This document shows positions 50,645 through 59,627 of a stretch of 64,000 nucleotides of DNA, one piece after another. A program made the translations under genes and the position numbers. The DNA is taken from assembly GCF_900091575.1 (NCBI RefSeq), contig NZ_FMCR01000008.1, forward strand, positions 248,001 to 312,000, in the 5' to 3' direction. The notes under the pieces are model-generated. The model was not told the DNA's origin. It made no database searches and saw nothing but the letters and a program-made list of their open reading frames with translations. Positions within the stretch are counted from its first letter, which is position 1. Every line of letters begins with the position of its first letter. This stretch comes from Micromonospora saelicesensis. GTDB lineage: Bacteria > Actinomycetota > Actinomycetes > Mycobacteriales > Micromonosporaceae.

Positions 50645-52513
50645 TCAGCCGGCGTGCTTGCGGCGGGCGGTGGCCCGGCCCCGCAGCTGCTGGTCGAGCA
50701 CCACCTTGCGGATGCGCACCGTGGCCGGGGTGACCTCGACGCACTCGTCCTCGCGGCAGAACTCCAGCGCCTGCTCCAGGGTGAGCTTGCGCGGCGGGAC
50801 CAGCTTCTCGGTCTCGTCGGAGGTCGACTGCCGCATGTTGGTGAGCTTCTTCTCCTTGGTGATGTTGACGTCCATGTCGTCGGAGCGGGAGTTCTCCCCG
50901 ACGATCATGCCCTCGTACACCTCGGTGGTGGGCTCGACGAAGAGCTGACCGCGCTCCTGAAGGTTGGTCATCGCGAAGGCGGTGACCGCGCCGGCCCGGT
51001 CGGCGACCAGCGAGCCGTTGTTACGGGTGCGCAGCTCGCCGAACCACGGCTCGTACGACTCGAAGACGTGGTGCAGGATGCCGGTGCCCCGGGTGTCGGT
51101 GAGGAACTCGGTGCGGAAGCCGATCAGGCCGCGCGCCGGCACCAGCCACTCCATCCGGATCCAGCCGGTGCCGTGGTTGACCAGCTGCTCCATCCGGCCC
51201 TTGCGGGTGGCGAGGAGCTGGGTGATCGCGCCCAGGTATTCCTCCGGGGCGTCGATGGTCAGCCGCTCGACCGGCTCGCAGGTCTTGCCGTCGATTACCC
51301 GGGTGACCACCTGCGGCTTGCCGACGGTCAGCTCGTAGCTCTCCCGGCGCATCTGCTCGACCAGGATGGCCAGCGCCAGCTCGCCGCGGCCCTGCACCTC
51401 CCAGGCGTCCGGCCGCTCGGTGGGCAGGACCCGCAGGGACACGTTGCCGATCAGCTCCTTGTCGAGCCGGTCCTTGACCATCCGCGCGGTGACCTTGGAG
51501 CCCTTGAGCCGGCCGACCAGCGGCGAGGTGTTGGTGCCGATGGTCATCGAGATGGCGGGCTCGTCGACGGTGATCAGCGGCAGCGCGACCGGGTTCTCGA
51601 CGTCGGCGAGGGTCTCACCGATCATGATCTCCGGGATGCCGGCGACGGCGATGATGTCGCCCGGGCCGGCGGTCTCGGCCGACGTGCGCTCCAGGCCCTC
51701 GGTCATCAGCATCTCGGAGATGCGGACCCGCTGGGTGCTGCCGTCGGTGCGGCACCAGGCCACCGTCTGACCCTTGTTGATGGTGCCCTGGCGGACCCGG
51801 CACAGCGCGAGCCGGCCGAGGAACGGCGAGGCGTCCAGGTTGGTGACGTGGGCCTGCAACGGCGCGCCCTCCTCGTACGAGGGTGCCGGGATGGTGTCCA
51901 GCAGGGTGCGGAACAGCGGCTCCAGCGAGGTGCTGTCGTCGGGCACCGAGCCGTCGGCGGGCTGGGTCAGCGAGGCGATGCCGTCGCGGGCGCAGGCGTA
52001 GACGATCGGGAAGTCGATCTGCTCCTCGTCGGCGTCCAGGTCGAGGAAGAGTTCGTAGGTGTCGTCCACGACCTCCTTGATCCGAGCGTCCGGACGGTCC
52101 ACCTTGTTGATCACCAGGATGATCGGCATCCGGGCCCGCAGCGCCTTACGCAGCACGAAGCGGGTCTGCGGCAGCGGGCCCTCGCTGGCGTCGACGAGCA
52201 GGACCACGCCGTCGACCATGGTCAGGCCGCGCTCCACCTCGCCGCCGAAGTCGGCGTGGCCGGGGGTGTCGATGATGTTGATGGTGACCGGGTCGGAGCC
52301 GTCCGCCGGCAGGTAACGCACGCCGGTGTTCTTGGCCAGGATCGTGATGCCCTTTTCCCGCTCCAGGTCACCGGAGTCCATCACCCGCTCGGTGTTCTCG
52401 CCGCGTGCGCCGTACGCGCCGGCCTGCCGCAACATGGCGTCGACCAGGGTGGTCTTGCCGTGGTCGACGTGAGCGATGATGGCGACGTTGCGGAGGTCGG
52501 TGCGAAGCTGCAT
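50645..52513 (-). CDS. typA: GTP-binding protein TypA/BipA
   Basis: A 622-residue translational GTPase that assists late 50S assembly and growth under stress. G1 is AHVDHGKTTLVDAML, switch regions lie in EREKGITILAKNT and DTPGHADFGGEVERGL, and G4 is NKVDRPDA. EF-G-like domains III and V follow (RGELALAILVEQMRRESYEL; VPARGLIGFRTEFLTDTRGTG), and the C-terminal domain ends with LTLEQALEFCREDECVEVTP, special to BipA. ATG 52513 with AGAGGG upstream. The frame opens at 52684 but those residues are not family-like. Confidence 0.96.
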   Translation of the reverse strand: MQLRTDLRNVAIIAHVDHGKTTLVDAMLRQAGAYGARGENTERVMDSGDLEREKGITILAKNTGVRYLPADGSDPVTINIIDTPGHADFGGEVERGLTMVDGVVLLVDASEGPLPQTRFVLRKALRARMPIILVINKVDRPDARIKEVVDDTYELFLDLDADEEQIDFPIVYACARDGIASLTQPADGSVPDDSTSLEPLFRTLLDTIPAPSYEEGAPLQAHVTNLDASPFLGRLALCRVRQGTINKGQTVAWCRTDGSTQRVRISEMLMTEGLERTSAETAGPGDIIAVAGIPEIMIGETLADVENPVALPLITVDEPAISMTIGTNTSPLVGRLKGSKVTARMVKDRLDKELIGNVSLRVLPTERPDAWEVQGRGELALAILVEQMRRESYELTVGKPQVVTRVIDGKTCEPVERLTIDAPEEYLGAITQLLATRKGRMEQLVNHGTGWIRMEWLVPARGLIGFRTEFLTDTRGTGILHHVFESYEPWFGELRTRNNGSLVADRAGAVTAFAMTNLQERGQLFVEPTTEVYEGMIVGENSRSDDMDVNITKEKKLTNMRQSTSDETEKLVPPRKLTLEQALEFCREDECVEVTPATVRIRKVVLDQQLRGRATARRKHAG

Positions 52514-52646
52514 ACCCTCTATCTTTCCGCCTGCGCTCGCGCAGGCTGCGTCGGGGTCACCCCCAGGTGCCCCTGATCTATGGTGAAACCGCTGTGCTGG
52601 TGGTTCCCCCGGCTGGCATGCTGGCACCCGTGTCCCGGGGGCCTGA

Positions 52647-54068
52647 GTGCACGACCTGCTGACCTGGGTGCAGGGTCTGCCCACCCTGTGGATCTACCTG
52701 GTCGCCGCGCTGATCGTGGCGGGCGAGACCGCGGTGATCTTCGGCCTGCTCGTGCCGGGTGAGGCTACCCTGCTGCTCGTCGGCTTCCTCACCTACAACG
52801 GTACCTTGCGGCTCGGGCCGGCGTTGCTCGCGATGATCGTCGCGGCGGTCCTCGGCGATGGGCTGGCCTTTCGCGCCGGACGGCGGTACGGCTCCCGGCT
52901 GCGCGCCGGGCTGGGTCACCGGGTCGGGCCGCAGCGGTGGGCCCGGGCCGACGCCATGCTCGCCCGCCTGGGTGGGCGGGGGGTGTTCGCCGCCCGATGG
53001 GTGGCTTTCGCCCGGACCCTGGTGCCCCGACTGGCCGGTGCGGCCGGTATGCCGTACCGGCGGTTCGCCCTCTGGAACCTGGCCGGAGTGGTGACCTGGG
53101 TGGGCGGCTCGGTGCTGCTCGGTCACCTCGCGGGTGAGTCGTACGACACGGTCTCCCGGCTTCTCGGCCGGGCCACCGGGGTGGCGTTCCTGCTGCTGGC
53201 CGGCCTGGTGGGTGTGGTGCTCGTGGGTCGGTGGCTGGGCCGTAACCCCGACCCGGTGCGCGCGCTGCTGTCCCGGGCCGGCGCCCTGCCCCCGGTGCGG
53301 TGGCTCACCGCCCGCTACGGGGTGCTGTTCTTCCTGGTGGCCATGCGGATCGGCCCAGCCTGGACGCTGCTGCTCAATCTGGCCGCCGGGCTGCTGCTGC
53401 TGTTCGCCGCCGGGCTCGCCATCGCCGGTCTGCTCGCGGTGGCGGTCCGCAACAGTGGGCTGGCCGCGCTGGACGGCGCCATCGCGGGGTGGTTCGCGGC
53501 CCGGCGTACCCCGGACGCCGCCGACGCCACACTGGTCGTGGTGTCGGTGGTGCGCGGGTCGGTGCTGATCCTGTTGGTGGCGCTGGTGGCGGCGGTGCTG
53601 GCGTGGCGCAACCGACCCTGGCGGGCGGACCTGCTCAGCGTGGTCGGCACGGTGGGCGCGTTCGTGCCGCTGGTGGTGCTGGCCGTGGTGGCCGAGTTGA
53701 CCGGCCCGAACGGGACCGCCCCGGGCGGCGGTGAGGTGGCTCCGCTCTCGACCCAGAACGCCGTGGTCGCGGCGAGCTTCTGCACCCTGGCGTGGCTGGT
53801 GTCGCGCAGCGCCCGCTGGCCGGTGGCGGTGGCCGCCTGGACCGCCGCGGCGGCGGGGGTGCTCGGGATCGGCGGCGCGCGGCTCTACCTCGGACTGGAC
53901 ACGGCGAGCGGGACGGCCGCGGCGGTGCTGCTCGGGGTGCTCTGGACTGTGGTGTTCATGGTCGCCTGGGCGACCCGGGACCGGGCGGTGGGCAACGGTC
54001 AACCCCCGGTGGACCAGGCCGCCGGGCGGCCGTCGCAGGGGCACCGCCGCCCGGTCGAACCTTGTTAG
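52647..54068 (+). CDS. DedA protein fused to a PAP2-like domain lacking catalytic residues
   Basis: A 473-residue membrane protein. Residues 1-200 are a DedA/VTT domain: VIFGLLVPGEATLLLVGFL, DGLAFRAGRRYGSRL, and RWVAFARTLVPRLAGAAGMPYRRF. From about 215 to 440 there is a six-helix PAP2-like domain, but the usual PSGH is replaced by LSTQNAV and the final RxxxxxHxxxD box reads ARLYLGLDTASG. Both catalytic His are therefore missing, unless my alignment is off. Active DedA-PAP2 fusions act in undecaprenyl phosphate or lipid recycling. GTG 52647 after GGGGG. Confidence 0.82.
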   Translation: MHDLLTWVQGLPTLWIYLVAALIVAGETAVIFGLLVPGEATLLLVGFLTYNGTLRLGPALLAMIVAAVLGDGLAFRAGRRYGSRLRAGLGHRVGPQRWARADAMLARLGGRGVFAARWVAFARTLVPRLAGAAGMPYRRFALWNLAGVVTWVGGSVLLGHLAGESYDTVSRLLGRATGVAFLLLAGLVGVVLVGRWLGRNPDPVRALLSRAGALPPVRWLTARYGVLFFLVAMRIGPAWTLLLNLAAGLLLLFAAGLAIAGLLAVAVRNSGLAALDGAIAGWFAARRTPDAADATLVVVSVVRGSVLILLVALVAAVLAWRNRPWRADLLSVVGTVGAFVPLVVLAVVAELTGPNGTAPGGGEVAPLSTQNAVVAASFCTLAWLVSRSARWPVAVAAWTAAAAGVLGIGGARLYLGLDTASGTAAAVLLGVLWTVVFMVAWATRDRAVGNGQPPVDQAAGRPSQGHRRPVEPC

Positions 54069-54102
54069 GGTGCGGCGACAATCACACGGGGGAGGCAACG
54101 GC

Positions 54103-54978
54103 ATGGTTCGACGCACCCATCGGCTGGGCGCCGCGGTGCTCGCCGGGCTTCTGCTGGCGAGCGCGCTGGTCGGCTGCGCCGCGAAGGGGGAGAGCCCATC
54201 GGGCCTGGCCGCGCCGGTTGCCGTCACCGACGGGTCGACCGATGCCCCGTCCGACGAGGTCAGCGGGGAGCCGAGCCCGTCGGTGAGTGCCGTGGAATCG
54301 ATGGGTTCCGCGCCGAGTCGTAGCGCGACCCCGAAGGCGAAGCCGACGAAGAAGCCGACCCGGGCGGCGCCGAAGCCGCGCCCGGTGGCGAAGCCGCCCA
54401 CCGAGACCGAGGTTCCGCCGGCGCCGCCGAAGCCGGCGCCGAGCTCCTGCAAGCCGACCTACAAGGGCACCCAGGCGACCCGGGCCGAGGTGAAGGCGGC
54501 ACTGACCGACGCGGCCAGCCGCACCTACTGGCCGGTCTCGGCACCGGACATCAAGATCCCGCTCAACCTGCTCAAGGCCACCGCGTGGCAGGAGAGCGGC
54601 TGGCAGTCCAACATCTACGCCTGCGACGGTGGGGTCGGGCTGTTGCAGGTGATGCCGGACACCGCGACCTGGATGAACCAGCGGTTCGAGAAGAGCTACC
54701 AGATCGACGACTACCAGGACAACGCCTACCTCGGCGCCACCTACCTGGCCTGGGCGACGAAGTACATCGGCGACATGTACTTCGAGTCCGACTTCCGGCT
54801 CGACCCGGCACTGTGCACCAGCGAGCTGAATTCCTGCCTGCTCAACGCCGTCATCGCCGCGTACAACTTCGGGCACGGTGCGGTGGCGCAGGAGGGAAAG
54901 CCGCTGGCCATCCCCAACCCGTCGTACGTGCGCAACGTGCGGGCGCTGATGAGCGAGTGCGTCTGCCTGGCCTACTGA
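54103..54978 (+). CDS. Lytic transglycosylase-like lipoprotein (SLT domain)
   Basis: A 291-residue exported protein. The signal peptide ends LVGC (Cys25, lipidation site). A Pro/Ala/Lys/Thr-rich spacer covers about 30-115, likely spanning part of the cell wall. The SLT domain (about 120-285) has the catalytic Glu164 in AWQESGWQS, then GVGLLQVMPDTATW and AAYNFGHGAV. It would cleave peptidoglycan between MurNAc and GlcNAc. Four Cys in the domain could form disulfides. ATG follows GGGGGAGG. Confidence 0.9.
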   Translation: MVRRTHRLGAAVLAGLLLASALVGCAAKGESPSGLAAPVAVTDGSTDAPSDEVSGEPSPSVSAVESMGSAPSRSATPKAKPTKKPTRAAPKPRPVAKPPTETEVPPAPPKPAPSSCKPTYKGTQATRAEVKAALTDAASRTYWPVSAPDIKIPLNLLKATAWQESGWQSNIYACDGGVGLLQVMPDTATWMNQRFEKSYQIDDYQDNAYLGATYLAWATKYIGDMYFESDFRLDPALCTSELNSCLLNAVIAAYNFGHGAVAQEGKPLAIPNPSYVRNVRALMSECVCLAY

Positions 54979-54979
54979 C

Positions 54980-55019
54980 CTCGTCGGGGCCGTGGCGGCT
55001 TCGCCACGGCCCCGACGAG
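54980..55019. terminator. Bidirectional terminator hairpin
   Basis: An 18-bp perfect stem CTCGTCGGGGCCGTGGCG/CGCCACGGCCCCGACGAG with a GCTT loop lies exactly between the converging stops of the transglycosylase and the MMPL gene. Confidence 0.88.
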
Positions 55020-55023
55020 TCGG

Positions 55024-57150
55024 TCAGTCGTGCGCGGCGACCGGCTCGGGTGAGCGCGGCGTGGCCTGCACCGGGTCGCGCGTGATGCGGCCGGGCCACC
55101 AGAAGCGGTCGCCGAGCAGAAACGCCAGCGCCGGCACCAGGACCGTACGGACCAGCAGGGTGTCGAGCAGGACACCGATGCAGACGATGATCCCGATCTG
55201 GGTCAGGGTGATCAGCGGCAGCACACCGAGCACGGCGAAGACCGCGGCGAGCAGCACTCCGGCGCTGGTGATCACACCGCCGGTGACCCGCAGGGCGGAG
55301 AGCATCCCGGCGCGGGTGCCGGCGGTGCGGGCGTCCTCCCGGGCCCGGGTGACCAGGAAGATGTTGTAGTCCACGCCGAGCGCCACCAGGAACACGAAGG
55401 CGAGCAGCAGCACACCGCTGTCCAGGGCCGGGAAGCCCAGCACGTGGTCGAAGAGCAACCAGGCCGCGCCGAGGCTGGCGAAGTACGACGCGATCACGGT
55501 GAGCACCAACAGCAGCGGCGCGAGCAGACCGCGTAGCAGCAGCACGAGCACGGCGCCGACCAGCAGCAGGATGATCGGCAGGATGAGCCGCAGATCCCGG
55601 TCGTTGGCCTCGTCGGAGTCGTACGTGGCGGCCACGGAGCCACCGACGATCGCCCCGGACGGGGCGTCGGCGCCGGCGGCGGCCGGCGGCGCGGAGTCGG
55701 GGACGGCAGCGACCGCCGCCCGTAGCGCCTCGATCGCGCGGTCCGAGGCGGTGGTGCCGGGTTCGGCGTCGAGGACCACGTCGACCTGGGCGACGGCCGC
55801 GCCGGCGTCGCCGGGGCGCGCCGAGGCGACACCGGGTACGGCGGTGGCGGCGTCGGTGACCGCCCGCACCGCCGCCGGAGTGGTGATCACGGCGACGGGT
55901 TGGGTGCTGCCGGCGGGGAAGGCCCTGGCCAGGGTCTGTGCCCCGGTCACCGCCTCGGGCTCGGCCCGGAACTGTTCGGTCTCGGACAGGCCGGTACGGA
56001 TGCCGAGCCCACCCAGTGCCAGCCCGCCGAGCAGCACTGTGGCCAGCGTCGCGACCACCACCGGGCGGCGTTGCACGGCGGCGCCGAGTCGGCCCCAGAG
56101 CCGACCCTCGCGCACCGGGCCGCCGACCCGGGGTACGAACGGCCAGAACAGGCCGCGACCGAAGAGCACCAGCACGGCGGGGAGCACGAACAGGGCCGAG
56201 AGCATGGCGAAGACCACACCGGTGGCGCACGCCACGGCCAGCGCCCGGTTGGTCTCCTGCTCACTGAGCAGCAGGGTGAGGACGCCGAGCACGACGGTGC
56301 CGCCGCTGGCGAGGATGGGCTCCGCGGTGCGGCGCAGCGCGGCGCGCATCGCCGCGAACCGGTCCTCCTCGCGGCGCAGCTCCTCCCGGTAGCGGGCGAT
56401 GAGCAGCAGCGCGTAGTCGGTGGCGGCACCGAAGACCAGCACGCTGGCGATGCCGGTGACCTGACCCTGTTGGAGGTTGATGCCGACGCCCGGCACGATG
56501 ACGTCCACCGCGCGCAGGGTGAGCTGCTCGGTGGCGGCGACCACGACCAGCGGCACGATCCACAGGAACGGGCTGCGGTAGGTGATCAGCAGGAGCAGCG
56601 CGACCACGGCGGCGGTCACCACGAGCAGCGTGACGTCGGCGCCGTCGAACACCGAGGAGAGGTCGGCGGTGAACGCCGGGGCGCCGGTCACCTCGGCGGT
56701 CAGCCCGCCGGGCAGGTCCGCCAGGGTGGCGCGTAGCTGGGTCACCGTGTCGGTGACGACCTCCTGCCCGCCGGCGGTGTCCAGCGGCACGGCGACCAGG
56801 GCCACCGCGCCGTCCGGGGAGACCTGAGCGGGGCTGACCTGCCCACCCACCGCGAAGCGGCGCAGGTCGTCGGCGCGAGCGCCGACGCTGGCCCGGTCGG
56901 TCTCGCTCAGCGCGCCGCCGTCACCACGACTGATCACCACGATGGCCGGCTGCACGTCGCGCGACGGCAGCTGATCCTGGAGACGTTGCACCTGGGTCGA
57001 CTGCCACTGCACGGACAGGCCGGTGGCGGAGACCGGCGCCGGGTTGTCCGGCTGGGGTGTCCCGAAGACGGCCGCGCCCACGACGATCGCGGCGGCCACG
57101 GTGAGCCAGGCGGCCAGCCGGCCACGAGCGACTCTGGTGAACACAGACAT
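55024..57150 (-). CDS. MMPL family RND transporter
   Basis: A 708-residue inner-membrane transporter with two halves. Each has a membrane helix, an extracytosolic domain and five or six more helices: ADVTLLVVTAAVVALLLLITYRSPFLW and GVGINLQQGQVTGIASVLVFGAATDYALLLIARYREEL in the first, LLLAFVFLVALGVDYNIFLVTRARED in the second. The GxxxDY motifs carry the Asp-Tyr pair for proton transfer. Relatives export lipids, siderophores or drugs. It is divergent from a MarR regulator with a palindrome between, so drug- or lipid-induced expression is likely. Confidence 0.93.
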   Translation of the reverse strand: MSVFTRVARGRLAAWLTVAAAIVVGAAVFGTPQPDNPAPVSATGLSVQWQSTQVQRLQDQLPSRDVQPAIVVISRGDGGALSETDRASVGARADDLRRFAVGGQVSPAQVSPDGAVALVAVPLDTAGGQEVVTDTVTQLRATLADLPGGLTAEVTGAPAFTADLSSVFDGADVTLLVVTAAVVALLLLITYRSPFLWIVPLVVVAATEQLTLRAVDVIVPGVGINLQQGQVTGIASVLVFGAATDYALLLIARYREELRREEDRFAAMRAALRRTAEPILASGGTVVLGVLTLLLSEQETNRALAVACATGVVFAMLSALFVLPAVLVLFGRGLFWPFVPRVGGPVREGRLWGRLGAAVQRRPVVVATLATVLLGGLALGGLGIRTGLSETEQFRAEPEAVTGAQTLARAFPAGSTQPVAVITTPAAVRAVTDAATAVPGVASARPGDAGAAVAQVDVVLDAEPGTTASDRAIEALRAAVAAVPDSAPPAAAGADAPSGAIVGGSVAATYDSDEANDRDLRLILPIILLLVGAVLVLLLRGLLAPLLLVLTVIASYFASLGAAWLLFDHVLGFPALDSGVLLLAFVFLVALGVDYNIFLVTRAREDARTAGTRAGMLSALRVTGGVITSAGVLLAAVFAVLGVLPLITLTQIGIIVCIGVLLDTLLVRTVLVPALAFLLGDRFWWPGRITRDPVQATPRSPEPVAAHD

Positions 57151-57181
57151 CAGGTGACCTCAAGGTCCTTCGAAAGACGAG

Positions 57182-57191
57182 TATCTTGATA
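57182..57191. promoter_or_regulatory. Candidate MarR operator
   Basis: TATC-TT-GATA is a palindrome in an unusually A/T-rich stretch that continues GCCGAGATTATC, giving overlapping ATCTTGAT and GAGATTATC half sites. It lies between the divergent MMPL and MarR starts, where autoregulation is usual. Confidence 0.5.
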
Positions 57192-57258
57192 GCCGAGATT
57201 ATCCGGGGCTGTTCTATGCTGCAACCCGGGGGACCGACGATGGGAAGAGCGGCGCGAG

Positions 57259-57789
57259 GTGGCGACTCACGGCATGTACCGACGGCGCGACACGCGCCGC
57301 GAGCAGCTGGTCGCGGAGATCACCAACAACCTCCGGCGGTACGCGGTGGACGCCCAGCAGGTCGGCCACGCCTTCGCCAACCTGCACGGCCTCAACCCGA
57401 CCGACCTGCAGGCGTTGATCGCGGTGATGGACGCCGAGCTGCTCGGTGACCCGATCACCCCCGGCCGTCTCGGCGAGCAGCTGAACCTCTCCTCCGGCTC
57501 GGTCACGGCCCTGATCGACCGGCTGGAACGGGCCGGGCACATCCGCCGCGACCGGGACACCGTCGACCGGCGCAAGGTGCTGCTGCACTACGCCGACCAG
57601 GGCGCTGCCCTGGCCATGGAGTTCTTCCGGCCGCTGGGCGCCCGCACCGACACGGTGATGGCCCGCTTCAGCGAGGACGAGCTGGAGGTGGTGCACCGGT
57701 TCATGGCGGAGATGAGCGAGTCGCTGCGGGGGCACCGCGACGCGGTGCGCGCCGCCCGGCCGGAGTCACCCCGCCGCCCGACGGGCTGA
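57259..57789 (+). CDS. MarR family transcriptional regulator
   Basis: A 176-residue winged-helix dimer. The DNA-binding core is PTDLQALIAVMDAELLGDPITPGRLGEQLNLSSGSVTALIDRLERAGHIRRDRDTVDRRKVLLHY, with the conserved DRR in the wing. Helices at both ends form the dimer and ligand pocket. GTG 57259 is used; ATG 57274 (MYRRRDTRREQL) is a reasonable alternative. It is divergent from the MMPL transporter and followed three bases later by the CocE hydrolase gene, so it may control both. Confidence 0.92.
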   Translation: MATHGMYRRRDTRREQLVAEITNNLRRYAVDAQQVGHAFANLHGLNPTDLQALIAVMDAELLGDPITPGRLGEQLNLSSGSVTALIDRLERAGHIRRDRDTVDRRKVLLHYADQGAALAMEFFRPLGARTDTVMARFSEDELEVVHRFMAEMSESLRGHRDAVRAARPESPRRPTG

Positions 57790-57792
57790 CCG

Positions 57793-59469
57793 GTGCCGGA
57801 CCTCGTCACCCGCCTCGCCAGCGCCGCGCTGCGCCTGCCACCGACCCGCCCCGGCCTGGTGCGGGTCAGCCGTGACCTCCCGGTGCGGGCCCGCGACGGT
57901 GTGGTGCTGCGCACCGACCACTACGCCCCGGCCGTCCGCGGCGCACCGACCGTGCTGATCCGCACCCCGTACGGGCGGGGTGGACCGCTGCGGTTGCTCG
58001 GCCGGCTGCTCGCCGCCCGGGGTCGACACGCGGTGATCCAGTCGTGCCGGGGCACCGGCGGCTCCGATGGAACCTTCGCCCCGCTGGTGCACGAGCGCGA
58101 CGACGGCGCGGACACGTTGGACTGGCTTCGTCGCCAGCCCTGGTGGTCCGGGCGACTCGGCATGTTCGGGGTCAGCTACCAGGGCTTCGCCCAGTGGGCC
58201 CTGGCCGCCGACGCCGGCGAGGAGCTGCGCGCCATGGTCGCCGTGGTGACCGCCTCGGCCACCCGCGACTCGACGTACGCCGGGGAGTCCTTCGCCCTGG
58301 ACACCGTGCTGACCTGGGCGGAGCTGCTGCACGCGCAGACCGTGCCGTGGCTGGCCCGGCAGTGGGAACTCAAGCGCGGACAACCCCGGCTGGCCGCCGC
58401 GCTGGAGCACCTGCCCCTGACCGACGCCGACCGGGTGGCCACCGGCGCGACCATCCCGTTCTTCCAGGAGTGGTTGCGCCACCACACCCCGCAGGCCGCG
58501 TACTGGCGGACCCGGGTCTTCGCCGACCAGGTCGCGAAGGTGCGGGCCCCGGTGGTCATGGTCACCGGTTGGCACGACATCTTCCTGCCCGCCCAGCTTG
58601 ACGACCACGCCGTCCTGCGTGCCGCCGGCACACCGCCGCGTCTGGTGATCGGCCCGTGGACGCACGGCAGCCCCGGACTGTTCGTGGCCGCGCTGCGCGA
58701 GGGGTTGGCCTGGCTCGACGAGCACCTACCGGCCGCGCCGCGATCGCCCGTCCCGGCGGGACCGGCCCGGCCGCCCGTGCGCATCCATGTCAGCGGCGCC
58801 GGCGGCGGCTGGCGGGACCTGCCGGACTGGCCACCCCCGGCGGTCGAGACCGCCTGGCACCTGCAACCCGGTGGCGAGCTGGCAACACGCCCACCTGCCG
58901 CGTCGGCACCGGACGCACTCCGCTACGACCCCGCCGACCCCACCCCGTCGCTGGGCGGTCCACTGCTCGTCGCCCAACGGGCCGGCCCGGTCGACAACCG
59001 GCGTGTCGAGGCCCGCCCCGACGTGCTGACCTACACCAGCGCCCCACTGACCGCGCCGGTCGAGGTGATCGGCCCGGTCCGCGCCGAGATCCACGTCCGC
59101 AGCGATCTGCCGTACCTGGACGTCTTCGTTCGTCTGTGCGACGTGGACCGCCGGGGTCGCTCGTGGAACGTGTGCGACGGCCTGGTGCGGGTCACCCCCG
59201 AGCGCTTCCCGGCCGATTCCTCCGGGGCGCTGCGGATTCCGGTGCCGCTCTGGCCGACCGCGTACCGCTTCGCCGCCGGGCACCGACTGCGGGTGCAGGT
59301 CTCCGGCGGCGCCCATCCACGATGGGCCCGCAACCCCGGCACCGGGGAGCCGCTCGGCACAGCGGTGACGCTGCGTGCCGGCTGGCGGCAGGTTCTGCAC
59401 GACCCGGCGCATCCGTCGGCGCTGCTGCTGCCGATCGTCCACTCTGCCCCACCACAACCTCCAATTTGA
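57793..59469 (+). CDS. CocE/NonD family hydrolase
   Basis: A 558-residue serine hydrolase of the CocE/X-Pro dipeptidyl-peptidase class. Domain 1 is an alpha/beta hydrolase with RARDGVVLRTDHYAP and RTPYGRGG at its start, HAVIQSCRGTGGSDG, nucleophile elbow GVSYQGF, and IGPWTHGS with the His. The C-terminal jelly-roll (about 375-555) carries LTAPVEVIGPVRAEIHV and a GHRLRVQVSGGAHPRWARNPGTG end. Substrates in the class include esters, cocaine and beta-lactam side chains. No signal peptide. GTG three bases after the MarR stop indicates cotranscription. Confidence 0.93.
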   Translation: MPDLVTRLASAALRLPPTRPGLVRVSRDLPVRARDGVVLRTDHYAPAVRGAPTVLIRTPYGRGGPLRLLGRLLAARGRHAVIQSCRGTGGSDGTFAPLVHERDDGADTLDWLRRQPWWSGRLGMFGVSYQGFAQWALAADAGEELRAMVAVVTASATRDSTYAGESFALDTVLTWAELLHAQTVPWLARQWELKRGQPRLAAALEHLPLTDADRVATGATIPFFQEWLRHHTPQAAYWRTRVFADQVAKVRAPVVMVTGWHDIFLPAQLDDHAVLRAAGTPPRLVIGPWTHGSPGLFVAALREGLAWLDEHLPAAPRSPVPAGPARPPVRIHVSGAGGGWRDLPDWPPPAVETAWHLQPGGELATRPPAASAPDALRYDPADPTPSLGGPLLVAQRAGPVDNRRVEARPDVLTYTSAPLTAPVEVIGPVRAEIHVRSDLPYLDVFVRLCDVDRRGRSWNVCDGLVRVTPERFPADSSGALRIPVPLWPTAYRFAAGHRLRVQVSGGAHPRWARNPGTGEPLGTAVTLRAGWRQVLHDPAHPSALLLPIVHSAPPQPPI

Positions 59470-59627
59470 ACAGACCCCTCCTGAGCTGGGCGTTTGCCGA
59501 AACTGCGGGCTATGGTTGAGTCAACGCCCGGCGCCGTGCACCAGTAGGCCGGGCTCGCCCCAAGCCCAGCACCGCGTACGCGGTGTGACGTCGTGCCCGG
59601 TCCCCGCCTCTCGGAAAGGGGGACCCC

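Noticed and set aside
50486..52576. A 696-residue plus-strand open frame opposite typA
   Set aside because: Shadow of typA; composition and lack of motifs argue against coding.
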